Counted from the stretch's first letter, positions 1 through 10,267 are shown. The stretch: DNA of 64,000 nt from Conchocele bisecta (GCA_029237695.1 CM055271.1:78937488-79001487), one strand, 5' to 3'. Notes: generated from the sequence alone by a model not told the origin. Made by a program: numbers and translations.

Positions 1-598
1 TTCTTGCTGCTGTATTACATGTATAATAATCTCATGATGAATTCATGGCTTACATGAATGTATTAGGAAGCAGCGAATCAGAGATGTATACGTCATATAT
101 TGTTTCAGTTAATAAACATGAGCCCACGCTGTTCTGTTCCTATGTAATACTTAAAGACAGTTTTTGATTAGATTTTTCGGCACAACAGTCACACTTTACT
201 AAATTTCCAAGACGATCGAAATTATTGAAATTATCATTGGACAATTGTTATACTATTCGAATACAGTGTTTAATTATAAACTTACGAATATGAAAATTAG
301 AAAATCTACTTAGTCATTAAAAAAGTCGGAACACATTTAAACAATCAACGTCTTTGTTCAATCATTTACATGTACGTCACGCCCTAAATTGGACTATTCC
401 AATAAGGCCAGGCTCTCATACTTTCACTACTCATATGCATGTCGTGGGGGCTACTTTTACATAACCTGTTTGCTCTGGATCTGCACGAATAAAATAAAAA
501 GTTCACTTTTAAGAACGAAAAAGTCACCCTCATCATGTCCCCCAATATCGTTTACATTATTCGGCCACTGCAACATTGATTACATCACGTGAGCAAAC
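1..598. other. No gene seen
   Basis: AT-rich sequence with short stop-broken reading frames only. I see no splice-flanked exon, RNA gene or repeat that recurs elsewhere in the window. Confidence 0.5.
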
Positions 599-640
599 TG
601 TTCAGTGTCTTTCTACAAATATGAATATAACTGGAGTTAA

Positions 641-740
641 GCCCCCCCCCCCTACCCCACCCCACCCCACCCCACCCCCCCCACACACACACACACGCAC
701 ACACACACACACACACACGCACACACACACACACACACAC
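641..740. repeat. Poly-C / CCCCA / CA microsatellite
   Basis: A poly-C run passes into CCCCA repeats and then a long CA dinucleotide tract with a few CG interruptions. Open frames across it on both strands (strings of His-Thr or Cys-Val) are artefacts of the simple repeat. Confidence 0.97.
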
Positions 741-898
741 TCCAACAGTTGTCTCGTGTGGACAATGGGCAGTCTGTGACCGAAAGACACTCGGACTATT
801 TGTTTATACCACACTACGTTTGCGTTACTTTTACCCCTTGGTGTTTTCACACCTTCTAGTATTGTCTAAACTTACTGTTTGCCCCAACTCCCCGACAG

Positions 899-1048
899 GT
901 GGCTATATCGGCAAGAGCAAGCTTCTACAGATGTTGCTGAATATGCAGCATCAGCTGGACGCTCTAAGCGAGGAAGCAAAGCTTGCATATGACCTTGCGC
1001 ACGATAACACTATCAACAACTATGCTAAGAGGAGCGTAAACCTGTTGG
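899..1048 (+). CDS. Orphan internal exon, unknown protein
   Basis: A 150-base exon candidate. The acceptor ends in CCCGACAG and the donor is GTGAGT at 1049. Both edges are phase 1, so the exon is symmetric. It encodes about 49 residues, GYIGKSKLLQML and so on, rich in Leu, Gln, Asn and Ala, and looks helical, with a dibasic Lys-Arg near the end (AKRSVNLL). Composition is clearly more protein-like than the flanks. I do not recognise the family; a secreted precursor with a dibasic cleavage site is one possibility. No partner exon was found, so the gene must extend outside the window or be broken by repeats. Confidence 0.45.
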
Positions 1049-1142
1049 GTGAGTACGTGCCATTGAAGAGGTCCTTCAAGGAGTTAGCCTACTTCTTTCA
1101 TTTACAATGTATATTTCCCATTTAGAACAACTACATGTTAAC

Positions 1143-1384
1143 CCTTTGAACCCGAAAGCCCGCTATAGCGGTTTATGCAAACAGTACAGATCTAGATGAG
1201 CCGGCTCGTAACGAGCCGTCTCATCAGGATCTGCACTTTTTGCAAGTAATTTTCATATTTCTTAGAACAAAAACACCCCCTTTTCATAAATGGACGAATC
1301 TTAAAATCATTTTGTGACCATTGGATTGGTCGGAATATTAGCATATCACAGTCCATTCCAGTTCCTTAGGGTTGAAATGGTTAA
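1143..1384 (+). repeat. Dispersed repeat R5, copy 1
   Basis: About 240 bases starting CCTTTGAACCCGAAAG and containing a GAGCCGGCTCGTAACGAGCC palindrome, then 'CTCATCAGGATCTGCACTTTTTGCA', ending near CAGTTCCTTAGGG. Diverged copies lie at 7701-7902, 14036-14277 (reverse) and 55725-55955. It is short, non-coding and dispersed, so SINE- or MITE-like. Confidence 0.8.
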
Positions 1385-1599
1385 GGACTCCCATCGTTTG
1401 GATGAGTGCGCTTACCTGAATATGTCAATAGACGAAGTGGGTTAACTTCTTCCACTGACCACTTCATTTATATTTCCTAATTAGAACCACTGACGGACTC
1501 ATATTTTGGGTGAGTATATTTAAACGGACTGTCATATGCTGGGTGAGTTTATAGTGAAGAGTAGGTTAGTGTCGTGAATGGGAAAAAATATCTGGCAAG

Positions 1600-2520
1600 G
1601 CTTAGGATATCAAAAATGTTTCACGGCACATACGCACTGTGTTGACGGGATACATTAGGTCGTATTGACAGGATATCAAACATGTTTCACGGCACCGTGT
1701 TTCACGGCACATACGCACTGTGTTGAATGAATAAATTAGGGCGTATTGACAGGATATCAAACATGTTCCACGGCACCGTGTTTCACGGCACCGTGTTTCA
1801 CGGCACATACATGTACGCACTGTGTTGAATGAATAAATTAGGTCGTATTGACAGGATATCAAACATGTTCCACGGCACCGTGTTTCACGGCACATACGCA
1901 CTGTGTTGAATGAATACATTAGGTCGTATTGACAGGATATCAAACATGTTTCACGGCATAAACCTACTATTCTATTTATCTCGTCAACACCTACAAATAG
2001 CTTTTGACAGGATATCAAACATGTTTCACGGCACATACGCACTGTGTTGACGGGATAAGTTAGGTCGTATTGACAGGATATGAAACATGTTTCACGGCAC
2101 CGTGCTTAACGGCACATACGCACTGTGTTGAATGAATAAATTAGGTCGTATTGACAGGATATCAAACATGTTCCACGGCACCGTGTTTCACGGCACATAC
2201 GCACTGTGTTGAATGAATACATTAGGTCGTATTGACAGGATATCAAACATGTTTCACGGCATAAACCTACTATTCTATTTATCTCGTCAACACCTACAAA
2301 TAGCTTTTGACAGGATATCAAACATGTTTCACGGCACATACGCACTGTGTTGACGGGATAAGTTAGGTCGTATTGACAGGATATGAAACATGTTTCACGG
2401 CACCGTGCTTAACGGCACATACGCACTGTGTTGAATGAATAAATTAGGTCGTATTGACAGGATATCAAACATGTTCCACGGCACCGTGTTTCACGGCACA
2501 TACGCAATGTGCTGAATGAA
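1600..2520. repeat. Satellite array, nested unit with 303-bp higher-order repeat
   Basis: The basic unit holds 'GTTTCACGGCACATACGCACTGTGTTGA' and 'AGGTCGTATTGACAGGATATCAAACATG'. A larger block beginning near 1861 recurs almost exactly at 2164 and starts again near 2467, giving a 303-bp higher-order period. One variant segment (ATAAACCTACTATTC) occurs once per block. Long minus-strand frames here repeat motifs such as CRETCLISC and follow from the unit length, so they are not a gene. Single unit fragments recur near 3090-3125 and 3338-3362. Confidence 0.9.
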
Positions 2521-2559
2521 CTAGATGGCCGCGGCCTGCATGTCGCGCCTTGGGACCAA

Positions 2560-3080
2560 AAAAACTTTAACCAAAAACTTTAACCGGACACACGTACGTA
2601 CGTACGTACGTACGTACGTACGTACGTACGCCAAAGTGCCGACTATATCGCGCTTTCCGCAAACGGGCGCGACAAAAAGTTTAACCAAAAACTTTAACCA
2701 AAAAGTTCAAAGTAATTAGACCTTGACATTGGGCACATGGGCCGCACGGTAGGGGGGTAGAATGAAAATATAGATGATGATAAACACCCATGTGAAGTTT
2801 CAAGGTAATGGGCAAAGCAGTTGCAGAGATGTAGTATAACGAAAAACTTTAGTCAAAAAACTTAACCAAAAAACTTAACCAAAAACTTTAACCAAACAAC
2901 TTAACCAAAAAACTTAACCACCAAAAAACTTAACCAAAAAACTTAACCAAAAACTTTAACCAAAAAACTTAACCAAAAAACTTAACCAAAAACTTTAACC
3001 GGACACACGTACGTCGTACGCACGTACGCCAAAGTGCCGACTATAACGCGCTTTCCGCAAGCGGGCGCGACAATAAATTA
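2560..3080. repeat. Two related repeat blocks: CTTTAACCAAAAA and (ACGT)n
   Basis: Two copies of one composite block. Each has CTTTAACCAAAAA units, then GGACACACGTACGTACG, then 'CCAAAGTGCCGACTATA' and GCGCTTTCCGCAA. The first copy has a longer (ACGT)n run (about 2590-2630). Between them (2840-3000) is a tandem array of AACTTAACCAAAA units. Confidence 0.85.
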
Positions 3081-3204
3081 GGTTGTATTGACATGTTTCA
3101 CGGCACCGTGTTTCACGGCACCTACGCGGTCGCTTCTAAATCACAACCGGGATTCGTGTTGGCGGGGCCAATGCTGATTTTATGCGTGACGTCACCGATC
3201 CTTG

Positions 3205-3245
3205 AGAATAGGGTTAGATTATGGGTTAGGGTTAGGGTTAGGAGG
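3205..3245 (+). repeat. Short interstitial TTAGGG-type telomeric stretch
   Basis: About four tandem GGGTTA units, some imperfect. TTAGGG is the usual telomere repeat in molluscs. The length is too short to argue for a chromosome end. Confidence 0.7.
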
Positions 3246-3249
3246 ATAG

Positions 3250-3920
3250 TGCATAATTTGCCATAAAGAAAGAAAGCTTTTGAATATTCATAGACACGCC
3301 CATCAACGAATACCGGTTGTTAAATAGAAGCGACCCACATACGCACTGTGTTGACGGGATAAATTTATTTGAAGGGTGTTGTGTAAGAACGTGGCGAACT
3401 CCATTACGTAGTTAGCCCCTTCTTCCACTGACCACTTCAACTGATGGACTGCGATATTTTGAGTGGGAGAGTGTAAAAAGGGGGATAACTGCATCAAGTA
3501 ATTTGCCCCTTTTTCCAATGTCCCTTATATATTATTTATATTTCCTAATTAGAACAACTGACAGGTTCCCATCTTTTATATTTAATTAAAGGGATCAGTG
3601 GAAGAAGGGGGCTAATTCCATGAGGGAGTTAGCTCCCTTCTTTCCGTTGACCCCTTCATTGATACTTCCCAATTAGGACCAAAAATAAAACCACTACAAT
3701 TACTATATATACAAGATTTCCCATCTTATTCAGCTGAGCCAGTCCATTTTCCGTATTAATCATGGTAGAAAAGATATAGAATATGATTCAGTTAAGGAAT
3801 ACAATCATGTGTTGTTGTGTTCACTGTGGTATGAACAACATTTGGTCTGTCTAAAGTTGCGAGAAGTCTTCCGAAGGATAACAATACAAATAAGCTACTG
3901 CAGTTGAACAAATAGTAGTT
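3250..3920. other. No gene seen; short duplicated segment
   Basis: Contains related stretches (CATTTTCCACTG-like and TTAGCCCCTTCTTCCACTGACCACTTCA variants at about 3405-3445, 3480-3530 and 3600-3660), also echoed near 1446-1470, suggesting an old local duplication. No splice-flanked coding segment was found. Confidence 0.4.
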
Positions 3921-3924
3921 ATCT

Positions 3925-4172
3925 GGGGGCCGTTTCACGAAACATCGTACGACTAAAATTTTCGTAAGTGCAAATTTACGATAGTTTGGACGTTTTAATT
4001 AATTGGTTTACATTTATTGAACACAGGCTGCATCTGCAGCCTATGTTCAATAAATATAAATCCAATAATTGTTTACAAGACAACTTTGTTAATATCAAAT
4101 TCACAGACTATCATAATTTTGCACTTATATGTATGAACATTTTAGTCGTACGAAGTTTAGTGAAACGGGCAC
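3925..4172. mobile_element. MITE family 3, copy 1
   Basis: Palindromic element of about 248 bases. The outer inverted repeat is CCGTTTCACGAAACATCGTACGAC against GTCGTACGAAGTTTAGTGAAACGG. An inner palindrome surrounds TGCATCTGCAGCCTATGTTCAATAAAT. Related copies lie at 54566-54809 and 62037-62248. It has no coding capacity, so it is probably a non-autonomous DNA transposon. Confidence 0.85.
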
Positions 4173-4689
4173 CAGAAGTATCTTCACACCAACGAAGATT
4201 GTTTTCATCCATTTCAGCGAGCGACACAGAGGATAAGTCCGATGTTAAGGAGGACTAGACAACACGTTAACTTCAGATGAAGAGTTGGCAGAGGCACGTC
4301 TGGGTTAAGACGATGATAAAAGTGACGTTGCGGAATTTGTAATAATTGCTGATCCTTCGATACGGTTGTACATGTAGCAGTCGCAACCCTGTCATGACGA
4401 CCACGTTTTCTGAGTCAGTATTTAATTGTACAAAGACCATCGCCGATGTGACGTAATATTTGACAATGATATAGTAGGTTTTCTCTAAATAACTCCAGGA
4501 CGGATGGCTATTGGTGATACATGAATAGGATGATGTACACTTGTACGAGTTGCATTGTGCATTAAACAGTTTACAGCATCTTATAACGGTCATGAAGTAG
4601 CGAGTGCTGTTCATTTCTTTTGTTCACGTGAAAAAGTCCAACAATACTGGTTGAATGTTGTTTATTTCTTATAATTCCAACACAATTAA

Positions 4690-4870
4690 ATGTAAATGTA
4701 CATGCCCACTCAGTGCACAAACTGTTCTCTATAGGAATTAAATAAGTGTATAATTGTGTCACTATTCCACCAGTTCTAAACATTACGAGTGCCCGCTATA
4801 CTGCAGATATAATCAATTAGTAATAATTATTTTACTGATAGTGACGCGCGGTGGTATCAGGTTATTTTCA
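4690..4870 (-). repeat. Dispersed repeat R6, copy 1
   Basis: The reverse complement of this stretch matches 10268-10440. Shared marks are the 'ACAATTATACACTTATTTAATTC' region, AGCGGGCAC..., and a CGCGCG-containing end. A further fragment lies at 5155-5215. It is non-coding. Confidence 0.7.
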
Positions 4871-5439
4871 TATGCAAATCAGGCATGGAATTTTTTAATT
4901 TATTTATACTAGTTACATGTGTCACCTGAAAAAATAATATTGTCGACACATTATAAAGTATGATCATTGCACATTGAAAAATAAATACAATGTACAGAGA
5001 ATAAATAGTAATGTCCGTTAACATTTTAAGGAAACACTGTAATCGCTCCGATATCAGTTTGGAAATTAACTTCTGATATAAAATGTATAATAATGTCAAT
5101 CAATATATGGGTTAATGGTGAATGAATGTTTATTTTGTCAGAAAATCTCTCAGATGATGTCTCTGATATAAAGAACATGTTGTGCCTACTGAGTGGGCAT
5201 GTACCTTTGAAGTTATTAAAAGTAGTTTAAATCATATCTGTCGTCTCTTTTCCAAATTCCAACGAACGTGCACATGAATTCTAAAAGTGCATTCATTGTG
5301 TGACGTTTTGCATCAAAATATGTGACGTAACGTCAACTAACAATACGGTGGAGAAGTTAGCTGAATGTAAGTATTTCTAATCAATGCTGTATTTTTCGCA
5401 TTTGAAATTTCGAATCGATGACAACTTCCAACAGTCTTA
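4871..5439. other. No gene seen
   Basis: AT-rich spacer containing the short R6 fragment near 5160-5215. No exon-like segment was recognised. Confidence 0.4.
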
Positions 5440-5741
5440 TAGCATATTTCACCAAAATTGCAAAGTATACTTATCTAGTAAAGTATAATTTTAGGAAGAA
5501 ATTTTCAATTTAGATATAAATTTATAAATTTTTATTATACTGAATTAATTACATTATCACAGCCATTTTGGCTGTGATAATGTAATAAATTCAGTATAAT
5601 AATTCTGCATACGTTTAATCATCAAATATATTCAGTCATTAGTTCTATATGACAATGCATTTCGGAAAATATAAATGATTATTCCCTCAAAGTATACTTT
5701 GCTAGATTAGTATACTTTGCAATTTTGATGAAATTGGCTAC
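5440..5741. mobile_element. MITE family 1, copy 1
   Basis: Long palindrome with outer arms TAGCATATTTCACCAAAATTG and its complement, paired GTATACTT motifs in each arm, and a perfect centre TTACATTATCACAGCCA against TGGCTGTGATAATGTAA. Eight further copies lie in this window, at 8012, 9003, 51396, 52254, 53757, 57830, 61730 and 63872. It is non-coding. The TA at each end is compatible with Tc1/mariner-like mobilisation, but no transposase is visible for it. Confidence 0.9.
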
Positions 5742-5843
5742 AGGGGTTTATTGATATAGGAATATGCCCGGATGTGGCTACTCTCGGCCAATGAAAATGC
5801 TCAGAACCGTGTACATTATTTTGAATTATCGGCCATTGTGCAA

Positions 5844-5966
5844 TTAACTGCGTTTGTCCCGCCCCAGAATTGCCTTCTCCAGGCCCATCATTGGTGCTTC
5901 AAACGCCAGGGATACCAGTAAAGCTGCCGCGTACGAGATTACCGTCGTGCCCAGGAATCTGTATGC
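5844..5966 (-). CDS. NRF-6-like acyltransferase, last coding exon
   Basis: The minus-strand exon starts after an acceptor ending ATATTTGCAG and runs 40 codons to TAA. It joins in phase 0 to the exon ending at 8632. The product has RFLGTTVISYAAALLVSLAF, a membrane helix, followed by EAPMMGLEKAIL. This is the typical C-terminus of the nose-resistant-to-fluoxetine-6 / acyltransferase-3 family: last membrane helix, then FE(A/S)P and a GLEK or ALEK motif. NRF-6 proteins are multi-pass membrane proteins linked in Caenorhabditis to lipid or drug transport. The frame is intact. MITE copies sit on both sides. It is a distinct locus from the plus-strand gene at 49766, which lacks this region inside the window. 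Confidence 0.82.
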   Translation of the reverse strand, partial: AYRFLGTTVISYAAALLVSLAFEAPMMGLEKAILGRDKRS

Positions 5967-6204
5967 CTGCAAATATATACGAGGGGCGTTCAAAAACTTG
6001 AAACGGCGTATCTTTTGTTATTAATGAGTAATTTTACTGAATTCGTTACTCGATTTTATTACAGATGTATTCCTGTTACATACATTTGTCGAAAAATACA
6101 CATCTCTCATACATTTAACGTCCAATAGTAAATAATTCCAGCACAAAAATATTTACACAATTCCCTAACATTTGATTGGTCCGTTGCAAGTCTCCGTCCA
6201 AAAT

Positions 6205-6435
6205 TGATATCCCAGTAAACTCCATGCCGAACTACTTTCCGTAACCGTCAGGCGCAGTTAAAATAATTCTTAAGAAAACTGAAAATAAACACATTTTCTT
6301 GATGAATTTATTTAAAATGCTGGAATTATAAGGAATGAATGGCCGGAAGGCCTCGTCCAGTATTCTCGCGACTTTTCCAAGTTTATACCCCGATAAATTC
6401 CACAAAAAGGCCATTCATTCCTATAATGTAGTGTC
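6205..6435. repeat. Dispersed repeat R8, copy 1
   Basis: Shares 'GAAATTCCACAAAAAGGCC'-type ends, the 'AAGAATTATTTTAACTGCGCC' region and the start 'CATGCCGAACTACTTTCCG' with 51890-52160 in reverse orientation. Part of it is an inverted repeat around 6330-6415 (GGAATGAATGGCC... against GGCCATTCATTCC). It is non-coding. Confidence 0.75.
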
Positions 6436-6542
6436 GTTGTGTATGAATATTAAAGTTACTGCCACCGTATCGGAACATTGTGAATGCAATTTGTACGATA
6501 CTAGTTATCGGACGTATTCAATTTACCATCTGTGCATGCACA

Positions 6543-6960
6543 TACGGAGCCTCGAAGGGGACATAGTTTTTGTCGTTCCCTCGAATTAACAATTCGTTTC
6601 CTCGAATTAACAATTTGTTCCCACGAAATGACAATGCGTTCCCTCAATTTAATAATTCGTTCCCACGATAAAACAATTCGTTTCCTCGAATTAACCATTT
6701 GTTCCCACGAAATGACAATGCGTTCCCTCAATTTAATAATTCATTCCCACGATATAACAATTCGCTTCCTCGAATTAACAATTTGTTCCCACGAAATGAC
6801 AATGCGTTCCCTCAATTTAATAATTCATTCCCACGATATAACAATTCGCTTCCTCGAATTAACAATTTGTTCCCACGAAATGACAATGCGTTCCCTCAAT
6901 TTAATAATTCATTCCCACGATATAACAATTCGCTTCCACGAATTAACAATTCGTTCCCAG
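6543..6960. mobile_element. TIR-bounded minisatellite element, copy 1 (3' end lost)
   Basis: The left end TACGGAGCCTCGAAGGGGAC matches the terminal repeat of the element at 48820-49209. The body is a minisatellite of about 20-base units, such as CGTTCCCACGAAATGACAAT and CGTTCCCTCAATTTAATAAT, grouped into about 80-base higher-order blocks. The right end runs straight into the GTCCGGTTTAGAG repeat at 6960, so the right terminus is missing. The long plus frame across the body is a minisatellite artefact. Confidence 0.82.
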
Positions 6961-7700
6961 GGCGTCCGGTTTAGAGAGGTTCAACTCTGCTATGTATACG
7001 TCCGTAAATGCATGTACGAGTATTTAACGTACAAGTTAATGATTGCAAAGGTGTGCTACATGTCATGCGAATACGTTGTAATGGAAACGCTCTAAATGGA
7101 CCATCTTACGGACCTACCAAGGTGTCCGGTTCTACTGCGAAATGTCCAGTTTCGTGTCGAAATAAAGTAATAACAACGCAGCATTTTTCTTAATGACTAG
7201 ACATGACACAAAGCATGCGCTGTGATTCGCATACGTTTTTTTGCAAGCTACAGAGGAACCTCGTATCAACCGGACACCATGGTGACCTCCCGGGTGTCAG
7301 GTTTATAGACGTGTCACTGTGAAACTTTCATATTTGTGTAGTGTGGAATAAAATATTAACATCGCATATTTCCAAACAAAAGACACAAAACATACGTTGT
7401 GCTGCGCATATGTCAACTAATACAGTGACACCCTGGGGATCGTCCAGGATGTCTATCTTAGAGAGGTGCCACTGTAAAATGTCTACATTCGTGTTGAAAA
7501 CGTTATAGCAGTGTATTTTTGTAATGGATGCAAAGGGCACACAAATGCGTTGTGCTGCGCATACGTTTTCTGTAAGTTACAGTGGAACTTCTCTAAACTG
7601 GACACCAGAGGGACCTCCCGGGGTGTCCGGTTTAGAGAGGTTCCACTGTAACGTGTCAAGCTTAGAGTATAAAACAGTATTATCAACGCATATCACTTAG

Positions 7701-7902
7701 CCCTTTCAACACTACATACATTTAGCATAATGTTTGCAGTGTAGATCCAGTTGAGCCGGCTCATAACGAGCCATCTCATCAGGACCTGCACTTTTTGCAG
7801 ATACTTTCTTCATTCTGAAAACAATTACCCCTTTTGTATAATTGAATATTCTGAAAAATAGCATGGGAATATCAATTCCAGTTACTTAGGGGTGATTTAG
7901 TT
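7701..7902 (+). repeat. Dispersed repeat R5, copy 2
   Basis: Has GAGCCGGCTCATAACGAGCC, CATCAGGACCTGCACTTTTTG and an end near CAGTTACTTAGGG, as in the copy at 1143. Confidence 0.8.
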
Positions 7903-8011
7903 ATTGAATACAAAAAAAAACAATAAGCTACAACGACATCTTGTGAACAACCAAGTCTGCCCGGTTTAGAGAGGTCCTACTGTAAAATGTCCAGCTGTAT
8001 GTTAAAACCAG

Positions 8012-8314
8012 TAGCCGATTTCAACAAAATTGCAAAGTATACTTATCTAGCAAAGTATACTTTGAGGGAGTAATCATTTATTTTCCCCAAAATGCATTAT
8101 TTCATATAGAACTAACCACAATATATATTTGATGATTAAAAGTATGCAGAATTATTATATTGCATTTATTACATTATCACAGCCAAAATGGCTGTGATAA
8201 TGTAATAAATTCAGTATAATAAACATTAATAAATTTATCCTTAAATTGAAAATTTCTCTCTCAAAGTATACTTTGCTACATAAGTATACTTTGCAATGTT
8301 GGTGAAATAGGCTA
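8012..8314. mobile_element. MITE family 1, copy 2
   Basis: Full-length palindrome with the CACAGCCAAAATGGCTGTG centre. It lies inside the family-2 repeat array: array sequence ends at GTTAAAACCAG on the left and resumes at CTGTATCAACAACGC on the right. Confidence 0.9.
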
Positions 8315-8631
8315 CTGTATCAACAACGCATATTTCTTAACGACTACAGTGAAACCTCTCGAAACCGGACACCCTGAGAAATCCCCAGGGTGTCCGGTTT
8401 AGAGATGTTCCACTGTAAATCAGGCATATGACCATTATGGGACATACTGATGTCTTGTGCATGCATTATTATCTGAGATATGTTACCAAGAAACATCTGA
8501 AAATGAGATCACATCTATTTGATCGGTGTCCGTAGTACACATGCTTTGTGCTCCGCTGTCGTCTACTAATACGCTAAAGCGACACACTGGGAACCACCCA
8601 GGATTCCCGGTTTAGAGAGGTTCCACTGTAC

Positions 8632-8774
8632 CATTTCTATGTCCGTGTAGTAGAGGAGAGACCGGGCGTGGCCGTTGTAGATGTCCAGAATCAGCAGGTG
8701 GACGAGATAGGCGCAGTAGGACAGCCGACTCAGCGGGATAAACGCCGGCCATGACAGGAACTTATTGATTGGCC
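8632..8774 (-). CDS. NRF-6-like acyltransferase, penultimate exon
   Basis: The minus-strand exon of 143 bases starts after ATTCTAG and ends before GTACAG. Reading 2 + 141 bases gives PINKFLSWPAFIPLSRLSYC, AYLVHLLILDIYN and GHARSLLYYTDIEM, then joins in frame to AYRFLGTT in the last exon. PLSRLSYCAYLVH is a hallmark of the acyltransferase-3 domain of NRF-6-like proteins. The splice phases on both sides fit, so this pair is a real gene end and not a chance match. The donor abuts a family-2 MITE: the donor GTACAG is itself the first bases of the MITE arm GTACAGTGGAACC, so the present 5' splice site is MITE-derived. Upstream exons were not found; they may lie in the gap or be lost. Confidence 0.85.
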
Positions 8775-9002
8775 CTAGAATACATGACGTGCCACATGTG
8801 AATAACGCCCAGAAGGGATGATAGAATGGTTATTGTCACATGACTGCCGTTGTTTGACACCGCTCACAGCCGTGTTCAAACGTACAGCGCGTGCTGTTTG
8901 ACCATGGCTGTAGACAATGCTCATTCCTGGGCGAAGCCAGAATCTACGTAATGCATATGTCTCATGACGTTGCTGGAACGCGCTATTACGTCACCTGACC
9001 TG
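8775..9002. other. Intron or spacer, no feature
   Basis: Between the exon at 8774 and a MITE. A search by eye for further NRF-6-type helices on the minus strand up to 10512 found none. Confidence 0.4.
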
Positions 9003-9272
9003 TAGCTGATTTCATCAAAATTGCAAAGTATACTTATCTAGCAAAGTATACTTTGAGGGAGTAATCATTTATTTTTCCCGAAATGCCTTATTTCATCTAG
9101 AACTAGCGACTTCATATATTTGATGATTAAAACTATGCAGAATTATTATACTGAATTTAGTAATGAATTCAGTGTAATAAAAATTAATAAATTTATCCTT
9201 AAATTGAAAATGTCTCCATCAAAGTATACTTTGCTAGATATGTATACTTTGCAACGTTGGTGAAATAGGCTA
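9003..9272. mobile_element. MITE family 1, copy 3
   Basis: Arms as in the other copies. The central palindrome (CACAGCCA...TGGCTGTG) is deleted, leaving 'CTGAATTTAGTAATGAATTCAG'. Confidence 0.88.
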
Positions 9273-9620
9273 CAGTTCACAACGGTCTCGCTGAAAAAAA
9301 AACCTTTTTTATAATTTCATTCATGATTCGCGTATTATCAGATTATGTCTTCCGGAACCCCGAAATAGGTTGAATGACGTCATCACAGTCAACACCCTCC
9401 CGACAGTACACCCAAAAATCCGAATCTGGGAACGATTACGTGCCTAGGGTAGGGATGATCAGCGGTTAAGACCTACAACATAACGTGAAGTACATTCCCA
9501 GACGGGGAGCCACATACATCCCTAGCACACATACATATCATACCAAATCGGAGTAGAGAGACATACCTGTAACTTGATACTTTTACCATCAACATAGGTA
9601 TTATAAAATATGAATTATAA
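9273..9620. other. No gene seen
   Basis: No repeat shared within the window and no exon-like segment recognised. Confidence 0.35.
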
Positions 9621-9649
9621 CCGTTTATAAAAAGTTCCGTTTTTTACCA

Positions 9650-10260
9650 CATAGTAAGTGCACGAGTTCCGGCGAATAAACCTGTCCCACGATGTTTATA
9701 CAAAATGGCTTCCCGAGAAATGATAGAAATGTCTGTGCGATTAAATTGTCTGTCGTGACGCACAGGACGGGTATAACTGTAGTTTGATCAACGATTGGAA
9801 ACACTGTTTGTTGTATGCAAAATGTTTCTTTACGGGCCGGGACGACGTAAAAGTGTATTTTGAACCCGATGTTTACTCCGTTATATAGCAGTATCGGCCT
9901 CGGAAATGTTCCGGTTCTTTGTCGACCTAGCAATGATGATAATTGTTTTTAAACAAAACAATCGATAGCTCAAAAACGCGTTGACATAGCGCATCGGGGA
10001 ATATATCGTTGCGGAATACTAACATTGTCCCAACTTCTGCAATAGGCGATAATGATATAACTCGGTTGACGTTTCGTGAGAGTCCGTTGTTTCGAGGCCG
10101 TCCGGGTTCGGCCTATTAAAATGTTCGTAACCTTGTACAATGAAGTATATGGAGGGTGTAAAATTTTAGCTTATTTTTTTTTCTTCATTTATTGATGCTT
10201 TTAGGCATATTTAATGTATTTATAGACCTCGGTCCGTTACTTCAACCTGTGATTTGGATA
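9650..10260 (-). repeat. Dispersed repeat R7, copy 1 (reverse)
   Basis: The reverse complement matches 58566-59135 over roughly 570 bases. Shared marks include 'GAGACAACGGACTCTCACGAAACG', 'ATATATTCCCCGATGCGCTATG' and 'ACTTTTACGTCGTCCCGGCCCG'. Both copies hold an open frame with VNIG.KIHFYVVPARKETFC and VLCVTTDNLIAQTFLSFLGK. The differences between copies are mostly amino-acid-changing and the frame ends differ, so I treat this as a repeat. An autonomous parent protein is possible but unproven. Confidence 0.75.
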
Positions 10261-10267
10261 TGAAAAT

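Larger units (their letters stand above)
6960..8631. repeat. Array of palindromic GTCCGGTTTAGAGAGGTTCCACTG repeats (MITE family 2)
   Basis: The unit pairs CAGTGGAACCTCTCTAAACC with its complement around 'GGACACC...GGTGTCC'. Diverged copies occur near 7255-7310, 7420-7475, 7570-7655, 7960-7985, 8340-8420 and 8565-8631. Spacers of about 110 bases are themselves shared ('GCTGCGCATACGTTTT', CAACGCATATTTCTTAA), giving a period near 165-170 in 7110-7700. R5 (7701-7902) and MITE 1 (8012-8314) interrupt it. Isolated copies lie at 53024, 54042, 60558, 61449 and 61590. Confidence 0.82.

Noticed and set aside
576..850. Open frames on both strands across the CA/CCCCA tract
   Set aside because: Products are His-Thr, Cys-Val and Gly runs dictated by the microsatellite.
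1602..2345. Minus frames with repeated CRETCLISC, resembling a Cys-repeat protein
   Set aside because: The repeats follow the satellite units exactly and include inter-unit spacers, so this is a satellite artefact.
3205..3245. TTAGGG stretch as a chromosome end
   Set aside because: Only about four units, with unique and repeat sequence on both sides.
6501..7095. Long frames (up to 187 codons) with repeated ELTICSHEMTMRSL motifs
   Set aside because: Three frames are open at once because the minisatellite unit lacks stops; no start or splice support.
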